Below, one piece after another: positions 39,027-46,473 of a DNA stretch of 64,000 nt. The stretch is from assembly GCF_013377785.1 (NCBI RefSeq), contig NZ_JABXWT010000001.1, positions 124,001 through 188,000 on the forward strand, given 5' to 3'. The notes below the pieces were generated by a model. That model saw nothing but the letters and a program-made list of their open reading frames with translations, was not told where the DNA came from and made no database searches. The position numbers and the translations under genes are program-made. Within the stretch, counting starts at the first letter, position 1; every line of letters begins with the position of its first letter. Source of the stretch: Ruegeria haliotis. Its GTDB lineage: Bacteria > Pseudomonadota > Alphaproteobacteria > Rhodobacterales > Rhodobacteraceae.

Positions 39027-39713
39027 TTAGATGACGAAGAATTTGTCACCGCGCTTGCGGATAAGGGTGACGTCACTGCCCTGAGGAAAGACTCCATCGT
39101 CATCCAAGGGCTCGACGCGCAGATAGTGCATGTTGCCATGCCGGTCTTTGATTTTGGCCTCAGCGGGTTTGCCCCGTGTGGCCGTGCCTTGGGTGATAGT
39201 GCCCCTGTGACCACCCAAAAACCGCGTCCGCATCGCGCTTGTTTCCGTCTTTGGCATGATCAGCGCGACCCAATTCGCGACAATCCGGGTAATCCCGATA
39301 GCAGGTACAGTCGCAAGAATGACAGCAACAGAGGTGAATAAAGGTGTGCCAAGGATGCTGACAGAAACCGACTGAATGATCAGACCAGATAGGCCAAACA
39401 TCGTCAGAAACGTAACAAGCCAGATCAGGAACGGAACATCCCGCGCGCCTAACCAGCCCAAAAGGCCTGAAGGCGATGTTGGCATGTCAGTCACATCGCC
39501 AACGACGTCCACATCGAGATCGGCAATCTCCATATCGATGTCAGCCGACAGATCAAAATCCGCATCAATGTCAATATCTGGCCCGTCACTGCCCAGGCCC
39601 AGAATGGTAGCGCCCAGCAAAGACCCCAATATTTCAAGGGTGAACAGGCCTGCAACCACAGCAAGCGCAATCGAGAATGGCAAGGCTTCTTGAGCCAAAA
39701 ATACGTCGAACAT
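39027..39713 (-). CDS. YqiJ-like membrane protein with OB-fold domain
   Basis: 228 residues from the ATG at 39713 (AAAGGA upstream). Three or so membrane helices (about 10-35, 90-115, 125-150) flank a very acidic Asp-rich segment at about 38-75 (DGPDIDIDADFDL and repeats). A C-terminal soluble OB-fold like that of NfeD partners follows (GHRGTITQGTATRGKPAEAKI, VTLIRKRGDKFFVI). These proteins partner with flotillins in membrane organisation. It is the first gene of the two-gene unit. The Asp-rich insert could bind cations, but that is speculation. Confidence 0.82.
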   Translation of the reverse strand: MFDVFLAQEALPFSIALAVVAGLFTLEILGSLLGATILGLGSDGPDIDIDADFDLSADIDMEIADLDVDVVGDVTDMPTSPSGLLGWLGARDVPFLIWLVTFLTMFGLSGLIIQSVSVSILGTPLFTSVAVILATVPAIGITRIVANWVALIMPKTETSAMRTRFLGGHRGTITQGTATRGKPAEAKIKDRHGNMHYLRVEPLDDDGVFPQGSDVTLIRKRGDKFFVI

Positions 39714-39866
39714 CTTTATCCTTTCATCTTTTATATAGGCATATTTCACAAAAATGTTAGGGATAAATATGCAAAGTATTCAGAAACGTGTACGATACAT
39801 TGATTTTTTTGCATCAGGTGTCTATTTGTATGCTGACGCAATGGCGCGTCACGCTAAAGGGATGTC

Positions 39867-40313
39867 ATGCCTGACTTTATCCAACGGAGGCGATGGGCCC
39901 GGCTCCTGGATCGCAATGCGGCGCGATTTGAGGATTTGCCCACCCCTGAAAAGGGCTGGATAGCGACGATGCGGTTGGCCTTGGGAATGTCGGCTGAGCA
40001 AGTCGCGATGCGCAAAGGCGTGAGCCGCAATGCCGTCTATCAGGCCGAACGCAGCGAGCAAGACGGCGCCATTTCCCTCAAGCAAATGGAAAATATCGCG
40101 GCAGCGATGGGTGGCAGGTTTGTTTACGCAATCGTCCCTGACGCACCTGTCGAACAGCTGAAATATAATCAGGCCGTCCGAAATGCCCAGCAGATGGCCT
40201 TGGATGAACCCGGTTTTGCAACTTGGTCAGTCGATGAACAACAAGACTGGAAAGATGATGCGGCAGCACAGCAGCTACATGATATGCCGCTTGGATTTTG
40301 GGACGCGGAGTGA
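39867..40313 (+). CDS. Mobile mystery protein A-like HTH protein
   Basis: 148 residues. A Cro/C1-type helix-turn-helix occupies about 35-90 (KGWIATMRLALGMSAEQVAMRKGVSRNAVYQAERSE in short pieces), and ISLKQMENIAAAMGGRFVYAIVP follows. The order KGW-xx-R-xALGMSxxQ-A-R-GVS, then SLK-xx-AxAxxxxxVYAxVP matches mobile mystery protein A, a small regulator usually encoded on mobile DNA before a Fic-domain mobile mystery protein B. No Fic gene follows; the next 155 bases hold no recognisable gene. The N-terminal start is uncertain. Confidence 0.72.
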   Translation: MPDFIQRRRWARLLDRNAARFEDLPTPEKGWIATMRLALGMSAEQVAMRKGVSRNAVYQAERSEQDGAISLKQMENIAAAMGGRFVYAIVPDAPVEQLKYNQAVRNAQQMALDEPGFATWSVDEQQDWKDDAAAQQLHDMPLGFWDAE

Positions 40314-40468
40314 GACGCACTATCTGATCGTACTGCAAACCCACTATGGCCAAGCTGATCATATAGCGAAAATCACTAAATCGCCCGAAATCCTACCGGA
40401 CTATGGCACTGTAGTCGCCGCGCAATTGAAGCTTCACCGTACCGACCACGTGGCGAAGGTTGCCATCC

Positions 40469-40906
40469 TTAGTCATGCGGTGGGTTGCGGCTCGCTTGAA
40501 TTTCCTGAACGCGCTCAGGCCAAGTGGACCTTATGTAGGCGAGAATGTCCCAGATATCGTCATCGGTGAGGGGATCACCAAATCCGGGCATGCCACTCGC
40601 AAAGCCGTCGACGCCGCGCGCGGTCAACGCCGCCTCGCCGCCTAGCCGGGTGTATTCGAACAGAAGCTGGTTGTCGTGGTGCCAAGTATGCCCTGTCTCG
40701 TCATGGGGCGGAGCAGGCAGAATGCCGTTGTCGTCAGGCGTCTGCCAATCTGGTTGCCCTTCGAGATTAACGCCATGACAAGACGCGCATTGTTCGGCGT
40801 AGAGGGTCTGCCCATTGGTCAAATCCCGGTCGTCCATTTCGTGACCAGCACTTGCACCCGTAGCGAAGCTGACAAATGAGATGATCAAAAAGTTCCGCAT
40901 GTTCAT
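40469..40906 (-). CDS. Periplasmic c-type cytochrome
   Basis: 145 residues from the ATG at 40906, with GAGG spaced seven bases upstream; TTG at 40918 and ATG at 40900 are alternatives. A signal peptide ends near GASA. Heme is attached at C40-x2-C43-H44 (CASCH) and the likely axial Met is in SGMPGFGDPL (about 106). The domain is a single class I-like cytochrome c with LTDDDIWDILAYIRSTWP at the end. It is the last gene of the copC-copD unit, starting nine bases after the copD stop, so it may pass electrons to or from copper chemistry. Confidence 0.85.
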   Translation of the reverse strand: MNMRNFLIISFVSFATGASAGHEMDDRDLTNGQTLYAEQCASCHGVNLEGQPDWQTPDDNGILPAPPHDETGHTWHHDNQLLFEYTRLGGEAALTARGVDGFASGMPGFGDPLTDDDIWDILAYIRSTWPERVQEIQASRNPPHD

Positions 40907-40914
40907 CGGATACC

Positions 40915-41781
40915 TCAAGCTGGTAGGGTCAAAACGCTCGTGAGCGTCGCGGTTGCTGCAAGGACCACCAGAATGATTACGGCTTCAATTTCAATGGAGC
41001 GAACCAAATGGTGGGCGGCTTTATTTTCCCCGGATTGCATGGCCGGAACGAAGCGCAGTTTGTTTGCGGTGGCCAACATCAGGACCGCGCCCACAAGTGC
41101 AAGTTTGATCAGAAGGGTTTGCCCGTAACCTGTTGTCATTAGCGCCCACATATCGCCCACCAACATCCAAGCCATCAGCAATCCCGCCAAAATCAACGCT
41201 GGAACAATAACCGAAGCCGCCTGCCCAAACCGATGCCCCAACATGGCCGCGTTGTTCAGATATTCTGGCCGTTGAGATAGGGTATGCAACGGTCCAAGGA
41301 TACCGATCCAAAACGCAACTCCCAGAAGGTGCAAGAGCAATAGCACACGGACGCCGGTTATCTCCATCTCGGGGACATGCCCGATCTGGGCGAATGACCA
41401 CAGGGCGATCACTCCACCGGCAAGCGCGATCCATTGGCCGACTAGGGGCATGAATACCCCGACGACTATCAAAACCGTCCCAACAACCCGATAGACCAGA
41501 ACGTCGCCAACCGGGGTCTGCCACAACAGACCGAGCATTTCTGGATCGGTCATACCATCAGCTCCGCCCGTCAAGGCTGCACCGCGCAGCGTGAACCCAA
41601 GGACAGAGCCAGCAAGTGCAAGCCCCGCCAACTGAGCAATCTGACCACGCATCATATCGCCCAGAGGCAACACCAAGTCAGTAAAAGCAGCCCGAATGAT
41701 CAAAAGACCAGTCGCACCACTAATGCCGACATACAGCATCAGCTTGGATAAAATCGCGCCTATTCCCCAGATATCGGGCAT
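40915..41781 (-). CDS. copD: CopD-family copper resistance membrane protein
   Basis: 288 residues from the ATG at 41781, two bases after the copC stop. About eight membrane helices; conserved His and Met in or near helices include IGHVPEMEITG and LLHLLGVAFWIGILGPLHTL. CopD proteins are thought to move copper across the inner membrane together with periplasmic CopC. The C-terminal TM bundle has KLALVGAVLMLATANKLRFVPAM. The direction of copper transport is debated in the family. Confidence 0.85.
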   Translation of the reverse strand: MPDIWGIGAILSKLMLYVGISGATGLLIIRAAFTDLVLPLGDMMRGQIAQLAGLALAGSVLGFTLRGAALTGGADGMTDPEMLGLLWQTPVGDVLVYRVVGTVLIVVGVFMPLVGQWIALAGGVIALWSFAQIGHVPEMEITGVRVLLLLHLLGVAFWIGILGPLHTLSQRPEYLNNAAMLGHRFGQAASVIVPALILAGLLMAWMLVGDMWALMTTGYGQTLLIKLALVGAVLMLATANKLRFVPAMQSGENKAAHHLVRSIEIEAVIILVVLAATATLTSVLTLPA

Positions 41782-41783
41782 GG

Positions 41784-42125
41784 TCAGTCCACTGTGAACG
41801 TAAACCCACCCTGCATGGCGTGCCCGTCTGCACCCAAGCCCCGCCATTCAATGCGATAGGTGCCTTCGCCCATGCTTTGGAGCGGGAGCGCAAACGCGCG
41901 TCCAAAACTTGTCTGGTCTCCAAGATCGAGTGTGACGGTATGTGCCTCCTGATGGATCATGTTGACTTTTGTCAGGCGAATGTCATCCGCGAAATTGAAA
42001 CTAATCTCGGAGGGCACTTCGGCAACTGCCGCGCCGTTTTCGGGTGTGGTGGTGTCCACGCTCGAATGGGCAATAGCATTTGTGCCAAGCATGGAAATCA
42101 ATGCAAATGTGGTGAGCTTCTTCAT
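41784..42125 (-). CDS. copC: CopC-family periplasmic copper-binding protein
   Basis: 113 residues. A signal peptide ending AIA leaves His as the first mature residue (HSSVDTTTPENGA), and the conserved Asp-x-His pair occurs in GADGHAMQG; together these are the Cu(II) ligands of CopC. A Met/His site for Cu(I) is less clear. It is a small beta-sandwich protein that hands copper to CopD. It lies between a cytochrome gene (11 bases upstream) and copD. Confidence 0.9.
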   Translation of the reverse strand: MKKLTTFALISMLGTNAIAHSSVDTTTPENGAAVAEVPSEISFNFADDIRLTKVNMIHQEAHTVTLDLGDQTSFGRAFALPLQSMGEGTYRIEWRGLGADGHAMQGGFTFTVD

Positions 42126-42136
42126 TGGGAGGTTCC

Positions 42137-42568
42137 TCAGTTTATTCCATTAGCGCGCTGGATTTCGCGGATGTAGTCGATGACCATAGACACGTCACCG
42201 CGGGTCAAGCCTTCAACCGGAGGCATGTCGCCAAACTGCCAGTGGTGGCTTCTGACACCCATTGCGACCGCGCGTTGAAAGGACTCGTCTGCATGATGGC
42301 TGGGTTCATAGATAACATGGATCAGCGGCGGCCCTGCGCCTTCGACGCCAACTGCGTTGCTGCCGTGACACGCGGCGCACGCGTTTTCGAATATCCGCTG
42401 CCCGAAGGCCGCATGCCCTTCGATAGGCGGCATCTGAATTGCCACCATCGCATCGCCCTCGGTAAGTGCCGAATGCGCGGCTTCCTCAACTGGGGCGGGG
42501 CGTAGAGTGATGTAGGCAGCGATGGCTGCCACGGCGCACGCGCTGATCAGGAGATATTTTCGGTTCAT
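42137..42568 (-). CDS. Membrane-anchored or exported c-type cytochrome
   Basis: 143 residues with an N-terminal hydrophobic helix (about 4-21) serving as signal or anchor. The heme motif is C64-x2-C67-H68 (CAACH), and the likely distal ligand is Met115 in WQFGDMPPV. GVEGAGPPLIHVIYEPSHHADESF is a His-rich loop. Single-domain cytochromes of this kind often lie beside copper genes in marine alphaproteobacteria, but its role here is unknown. It is transcribed with copC, copD and the second cytochrome. Confidence 0.83.
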   Translation of the reverse strand: MNRKYLLISACAVAAIAAYITLRPAPVEEAAHSALTEGDAMVAIQMPPIEGHAAFGQRIFENACAACHGSNAVGVEGAGPPLIHVIYEPSHHADESFQRAVAMGVRSHHWQFGDMPPVEGLTRGDVSMVIDYIREIQRANGIN

Positions 42569-42664
42569 GTACTGGTCCTAACCTTATGTAACAGAGTGGT
42601 GCCGCAAATAATTCGCAGCACACCGGAACGTGTTCACTGCCGTGAACAGCGTCGGAAATCTGTT

Positions 42665-43033
42665 TCAAGTGTTAGGTGGCCTGTCCGGGTTGTCCGGTTC
42701 ATTGAGCGTCGAGAGGTTTGTAACCTGCAATGTCAACACGACTGCTGCTTGGTTAGGTTTGGTTTCGAATGCCTGTGTCGTGAGCGCGAGAACGTTACAC
42801 AGGAATGGATTGCATCCTTCATGCGCCGAGCTGTCCGGTTCATGCTGCCTGTCTTCGCCAGGAGCCACCAACCCGTGGTTAGCGTGTTGCACCTCAACAC
42901 TTGTGGCCATGTGATCAATACAATGCCCGCCAACGCACTCACTAGCTAGCGCATGAGCGACGTTCCCATTCCCCATAACAAGGATCAGAAAAACCGTAAG
43001 AAGTGTCGTGGTTATTGGCCGAAGGTACTTCAC
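42665..43033 (-). CDS. Small exported Cys/His-rich protein in metal cluster
   Basis: 122 residues. An N-terminal helix (about 8-30) is a signal peptide ending AHALA. The mature part has two Cys-x4-Cys pairs, ECVGGHC at 33-38 and GCNPFLC at 74-79, and several His between them (HM, QHANHG, QHEPDSSAHEG). This layout suggests periplasmic binding of a soft metal such as Cu or Hg, or disulfide chemistry. I do not recognise the family. It lies 73 bases after the MerR-type gene and 96 before the first cytochrome, on the same strand as both. Confidence 0.6.
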   Translation of the reverse strand: MKYLRPITTTLLTVFLILVMGNGNVAHALASECVGGHCIDHMATSVEVQHANHGLVAPGEDRQHEPDSSAHEGCNPFLCNVLALTTQAFETKPNQAAVVLTLQVTNLSTLNEPDNPDRPPNT

Positions 43034-43106
43034 GTGGCGAAGCTAACCCGGATTCTGACCGAACACAACGCACGTGCCAGAGGGCCTGGCAACGCCCAAT
43101 GTTCCA

Positions 43107-43496
43107 CTACCGGGTGCGCAATTGAGAAAGCATAGGGCAGGAGACATTCCCACTATCGCAATTGGCTGTGAGTTCAATCAAAGCTGCTTCCAAACGCTCA
43201 AGTTCCTTTATCTTGTCGCGCACATTCAAGACGTGGTGCTCAGCCAAGTCCATAACGGATTGGCAGTCTTCGCTATCGCCTTCAGATAGTTTGAGGAGCG
43301 TCCTCGCATCCGCAAGCGGAAAACCCAGTTCGCGACATTTCTTTAGGAACCGAAGCCGTCCAATATCCTGCGGGGAGTACATCCGCCGGTTATTTGAAGC
43401 ACGTTCCGGTTTAGGCACGATCCCTTCGCGTTCGTAGTAGCGGATCGTTTCAATGCCGACACCGCTTTGTCGGGATGCTTCCCCAATCGCAAACAT
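43107..43496 (-). CDS. MerR-family metal-responsive regulator
   Basis: 129 residues. The N-terminal winged helix-turn-helix (FAIGEASRQSGVGIETIRYYEREGIV) is followed by a dimerisation helix and a C-terminal metal loop. Three Cys fit the Hg(II) ligands of MerR: C78 (EDCQS), C113 (NCDS) and C120 (GNVSCPML). The loop between the last two is two residues shorter than in Tn501 MerR as I remember it. GNVSCP is close to the MerR signature. It should repress and, on metal binding, untwist the promoter at 43512-43542 for the divergent MerT-like gene. Hg is likelier than Cu, but the metal is not proved. Confidence 0.8.
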   Translation of the reverse strand: MFAIGEASRQSGVGIETIRYYEREGIVPKPERASNNRRMYSPQDIGRLRFLKKCRELGFPLADARTLLKLSEGDSEDCQSVMDLAEHHVLNVRDKIKELERLEAALIELTANCDSGNVSCPMLSQLRTR

Positions 43497-43511
43497 GTGA
43501 GATTCCCCACC

Positions 43512-43542
43512 TTGATCCTGTAGTGGCTACAGAAGTTATACG
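43512..43542 (+). promoter_or_regulatory. MerR-type promoter/operator with 19-bp spacer
   Basis: TTGATC (-35, 43512-43517) and TATACG (-10, 43537-43542) are separated by 19 bases, the over-long spacing typical of MerR-controlled promoters. The spacer contains the perfect dyad CTGTAG-TGG-CTACAG (43518-43532), the expected regulator binding site. It drives the MerT-like gene and lies just upstream of the divergent regulator. Confidence 0.85.
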
Positions 43543-43594
43543 AAAGGATGCAGCTTAGACAATTCCGCGCAAAAAAGGGTCGTCAGGAACGCCA

Positions 43595-43918
43595 ATGCAG
43601 AAGTACCTTAGCCTCAGTTACCTAGGATCGGTGTCCGCTCTTGGCGTGGCGACTTGCTGCGTATTGCCCATGACGATGCTGCTGCTGGGACTGGGCGGCA
43701 GTTGGCTGGCAATCTTTGGGAAGATAGCAGCGGTTAGCTACTATGTGTTGGCGATTTCTACCGCACTCGTCGCGGTATCTTGGCTGCTGTCTCATCAGCG
43801 CGGTTCATTGCCAAAGTTGAAGTGTTGGCTTTGGGGAACGACCGCGATGACCGGTTTAGCTTGGGTTGTCGTGTTTTATGAGGCACGGATCAACGATTTC
43901 CTGATTATGCAGATGTGA
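43595..43918 (+). CDS. MerT-like mercuric/metal transport membrane protein
   Basis: 107 residues, three hydrophobic helices (about 10-32, 40-65, 78-98). The first helix holds the vicinal pair C21-C22 in ATCCVLPM, the metal-accepting motif of MerT and MerF; one more Cys, C77 (KLKCW), lies in the cytoplasmic loop where MerT has two. It should take Hg(II) or a similar thiophilic ion across the inner membrane. No MerP or MerA gene is present in the window, so the metal must be handled by another protein, possibly the next gene product. Confidence 0.78.
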   Translation: MQKYLSLSYLGSVSALGVATCCVLPMTMLLLGLGGSWLAIFGKIAAVSYYVLAISTALVAVSWLLSHQRGSLPKLKCWLWGTTAMTGLAWVVVFYEARINDFLIMQM

Positions 43919-43922
43919 GACA

Positions 43923-44141
43923 ATGACGGACCAAACTGTAGTGCTGGAAAGCACGTTGACATGCCCAAATTGTGGGCATAGCGAAACCGAACAAATGCCG
44001 ACGGATGCCTGCCAGTGGTTCTACGAGTGCAAGGCATGTAAGACGGTTTTGAAGCCGTTGGAAGGCGACTGTTGTGTCTATTGCTCTTACGCCACCGTTC
44101 CCTGCCCACCAATTCAGTTGGGCGATGGCTGCTGCGGTTAG
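43923..44141 (+). CDS. GDCCVxC-domain protein
   Basis: 72 residues with 11 Cys. It has TCPNCGH (C14, C17), the pair C36-x2-C39, the family hallmark GDCCVYC at 48-54 followed by SYATVPCPPIQ, and a final CCG. It matches the GDCCVxC family, in which some members are selenoproteins; here all positions are Cys and no Sec codon is needed. The gene starts four bases after the MerT-like stop, as in other mer-like clusters. A cytoplasmic metal-trapping or thiol-transfer role is inferred from Cys content and context only. Confidence 0.82.
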   Translation: MTDQTVVLESTLTCPNCGHSETEQMPTDACQWFYECKACKTVLKPLEGDCCVYCSYATVPCPPIQLGDGCCG

Positions 44142-44489
44142 TGTGTCGTGTTACTCGCTTGGTAAATTTGCCAACAGAGAATTTCGACAATTTGCCCAAC
44201 TATTGCCCCGTTCTGTGATCGCAAGAAACCCGTAATTCAGTGCTTGCGCAGCATGAGGTATTTTGGGCTCGTTGCGGCCCTAAACTCTCTATCAGAGGAC
44301 CGCCCGCCGGTGAAGATTGAAGGTCGTTCGAAGGTCGAACTTCAAATCATATTCGTGTAGTGTTCGGGCAATGTATCACCGTCGTACATCTTCATTTCCG
44401 TCCTTTGGAAAGCGACTGAAGCGGCAGCGGATTGCCATAGGCGCTGAAGGCAGACATTTTATCACAATCCAACTAAGGAGCTCAGCCCG
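44142..44489. other. Intergenic region before the cupin gene
   Basis: 348 bases with no recognisable gene. Short direct repeats GAAGGTCG at about 44328 and 44339, with a TTCGAA between them, form a small imperfect dyad. AAGGAG just before 44490 is the cupin ribosome site. Possibly the remains of older genes, but nothing translates convincingly. Confidence 0.4.
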
Positions 44490-44861
44490 ATGACAGAACC
44501 AGCCCCAGGTCAAAGATGGCATATTCCGGATGTCGTGAAACGCACAGATGTTTTGGAAACGCTCATTGGAACCTATGAGGCCCGGAACGACACGCCGAGC
44601 ACTAGCAGTTTAAGTTTTCACATCTATCGTTTGGCCGAAGGCCAGATAGACGACCAAACACCGCATCGCGAAGATGAGCTCTACTATGTCTTTTCGGGCA
44701 TGCGCACTTTGGTGACAGACTGTTCGGTCGAAGGAAAGAAAAGAGTCGACTTGGTTCAGGGTGATCTTGTTTATGTACCAGCCCACGCCAAACATGTTTT
44801 CGAGGGATCAGCTGAGATCGTTCTGTTGGTCTTTTTTGCGCCTAATTTTTCAGGCGACTAG
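44490..44861 (+). CDS. Cupin-domain protein
   Basis: 123 residues, one small double-stranded beta-helix. Metal-binding cupin motif 1 is seen as TPHREDELYYVFSG (H and E residues about 63-68) and motif 2 as VQGDLVYVPAHAKHVFEG (His near 100). This is the layout of stand-alone cupins that bind Fe, Mn or Zn; the function varies widely. Good ribosome site AAGGAG. It has no close neighbours on the same strand, so no pathway can be assigned. Confidence 0.75.
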   Translation: MTEPAPGQRWHIPDVVKRTDVLETLIGTYEARNDTPSTSSLSFHIYRLAEGQIDDQTPHREDELYYVFSGMRTLVTDCSVEGKKRVDLVQGDLVYVPAHAKHVFEGSAEIVLLVFFAPNFSGD

Positions 44862-45162
44862 TAACCAAAGCCCTACATTTGCTTTGCTGTTCCTTAGGGT
44901 GGAACTCCAGCTTAGGGTTTGGACCTCCTGCACTCCAAAACTTAACAATGAACAAATGGCGTGCCGAGAGAGTATTGAAGGTATCCATCCGAACCAGAGC
45001 CTGTTCCCGACTAGAGTGATCTCATCAAGGAGATGCCAGCCGGAGAGCTGTCCAAGAGCTGTTAGTGTCGTGGGAACCCAAGCCAGCAGGTCATGGCTAT
45101 CAAACGGTGGGGATAGAATTGCTGAGAAATTCCACCAAGCCTTTGTATAATAGGGTCAATAT
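44862..45162. other. Intergenic region after the cupin gene
   Basis: About 300 bases without a supported gene. The open frame across it reads as low-quality, Arg/Ser-rich sequence with no family resemblance and no ribosome site. It may be a degraded segment at the edge of the accessory region. Confidence 0.4.
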
Positions 45163-45960
45163 CTACTCAGCCTTCTGATTTCTTTCAGCGAGTTCAAGAT
45201 CAGAAATATAAGGGTTTCTTTCGCGGCAGGGCAAATAGACGTCTGGAGTAATCTCGGCGAATAGTAGGGCTTCTCCGCTTTCTGGTGCTGCCGCCAGCGT
45301 TTTCCCATTCGGCGCCGCAATGGAGGACAGACCCTGATATTCAAACATCAGATCTTTATCCGCATGGTTGGCGTAGACCACATGAACCTGATTTTCGAAC
45401 GCTCTGACCGGAATTACCTTTTGCGCAATATGTCGTCCCTCTTCGCCGTGGGGCAGAGCCGTTGGTACAATAACAATGTCAGCTCCTGCCTTGGCAAGTC
45501 TGCGTACATTTTCCGGGAATTCCACGTCATAACAAATCAGGAACCCAGCTTTGAGACCACACAGATCCACAACAAAACACGACGGGCCGTTGGCGGTAAA
45601 AATACCCTTCTCGTAAGAGCCGTATAGAAAGGCCTTGCGATAGATCTGCGTTGCTCCTCCTGCGCCGTCAATAATCATGGCGCTAATGTAAAGCGTGTCA
45701 CCTTCGCGTTCCGGAAAACCGACCACAAGAGAGATCCCGATGTCTTGTGCTGCGCGTGTCAGTTTTTGCACCGTTGGGCCATCGGCGGGTTCTGCCAACT
45801 TAATCAGCTCTTCCCCTCGTCCATATCCGGTCATGGCGAGTTCGGGAGCCACCAGAAGATCTGCCTGCTGTTCCTTCGCGCGCGCCATCGCGGCAATGAT
45901 CCGGTCTGGGTTTGTTGTTGGATTGGCCGTGGCCGACATTTGCAAAGCAGCGATTTTCAT
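45163..45960 (-). CDS. Carbon-nitrogen hydrolase (nitrilase superfamily)
   Basis: 265 residues. The catalytic triad is Glu40 (APELAMTGYG), Lys109 (YRKAFLYG) and Cys143 (ICYDVEFPE). This alpha-beta-beta-alpha fold hydrolyses amide or nitrile C-N bonds. The sequence resembles R-amidase/N-carbamoylputrescine-type amidases, and a damaged polyamine-type ABC operon lies just beyond the VOC gene, so a polyamine or amide substrate is possible. AGGACC precedes the ATG. It may be co-transcribed with the VOC gene, 26 bases upstream. Confidence 0.83.
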   Translation of the reverse strand: MKIAALQMSATANPTTNPDRIIAAMARAKEQQADLLVAPELAMTGYGRGEELIKLAEPADGPTVQKLTRAAQDIGISLVVGFPEREGDTLYISAMIIDGAGGATQIYRKAFLYGSYEKGIFTANGPSCFVVDLCGLKAGFLICYDVEFPENVRRLAKAGADIVIVPTALPHGEEGRHIAQKVIPVRAFENQVHVVYANHADKDLMFEYQGLSSIAAPNGKTLAAAPESGEALLFAEITPDVYLPCRERNPYISDLELAERNQKAE

Positions 45961-45986
45961 TTTGGTCCTCTCATGATCCGGTGGTT

Positions 45987-46379
45987 CTATAGCGAGGAGA
46001 AGCCGTTACAAAGAACTTCCAGTTTATTGCCAAAAGGATCGCGAACATAGGCCGTCGTACATCCCGACATAGGATAGAAATCGCGTGGTCCAGATGCGCC
46101 TTCGTCAGTGCCGCCGTTGGCCAATGCGCTTTCATGGAAGGCTGCGACTTGTTCGGGCGAAGAGGCGACAAATGCGATGTGGGTTCCGTTGCCTGATGTC
46201 GCGGGTTGGCCATCAAATGGCAACAGCAACAGGAATTCGGGGCGTGATGTGCCGTAGGCGGCGAACTCATCATCGGCGTCCAGACAGGTGACGCCCAGCA
46301 AATCCATCAGCGGATCATAGAACTGACGTGCCTTGGCAATGTCGGGCACGCCGACGCTGAGGTGATCGATGAGGGGCAT
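45987..46379 (-). CDS. VOC-family (glyoxalase/dioxygenase-like) protein
   Basis: 130 residues in one vicinal-oxygen-chelate domain made of paired beta-alpha-beta units: IDHLSVGVPDIAKARQFYDPLMDLLG at the start and GCTTAYVRDPFGNKLEVLC at the end with the metal-ligand Glu in KLEV. His4-type ligand is in DHLSVG. Function is not predictable from sequence: such proteins range from glyoxalases to antibiotic resistance. An AGGAG-type ribosome site precedes the ATG. Confidence 0.8.
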   Translation of the reverse strand: MPLIDHLSVGVPDIAKARQFYDPLMDLLGVTCLDADDEFAAYGTSRPEFLLLLPFDGQPATSGNGTHIAFVASSPEQVAAFHESALANGGTDEGASGPRDFYPMSGCTTAYVRDPFGNKLEVLCNGFSSL

Positions 46380-46420
46380 GTTTGTCTCCTGTTGGTTGCG
46401 CGGTCAATCTATGACCCGTT

Positions 46421-46467
46421 AAAGAAAAAGCCCCCATCAAATCAGCGTTACTGCATTTGTTGGGGGC
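46421..46467 (-). terminator. Rho-independent terminator of the polyamine-type ABC operon
   Basis: GCCCCC at 46430-46435 pairs with GGGGGC at 46462-46467; inner bases CAAAT/ATTTG extend the stem. On the minus strand it is followed by TTTTTCTTT (46421-46429). It sits seven bases after the last permease gene. Confidence 0.8.
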
Positions 46468-46473
46468 GTTGTC

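Noticed and set aside
40314..40468. Fic-domain mobile mystery protein B after protein A
   Set aside because: Only 155 bases separate it from the convergent cytochrome gene, and no Fic motif was found in any frame.
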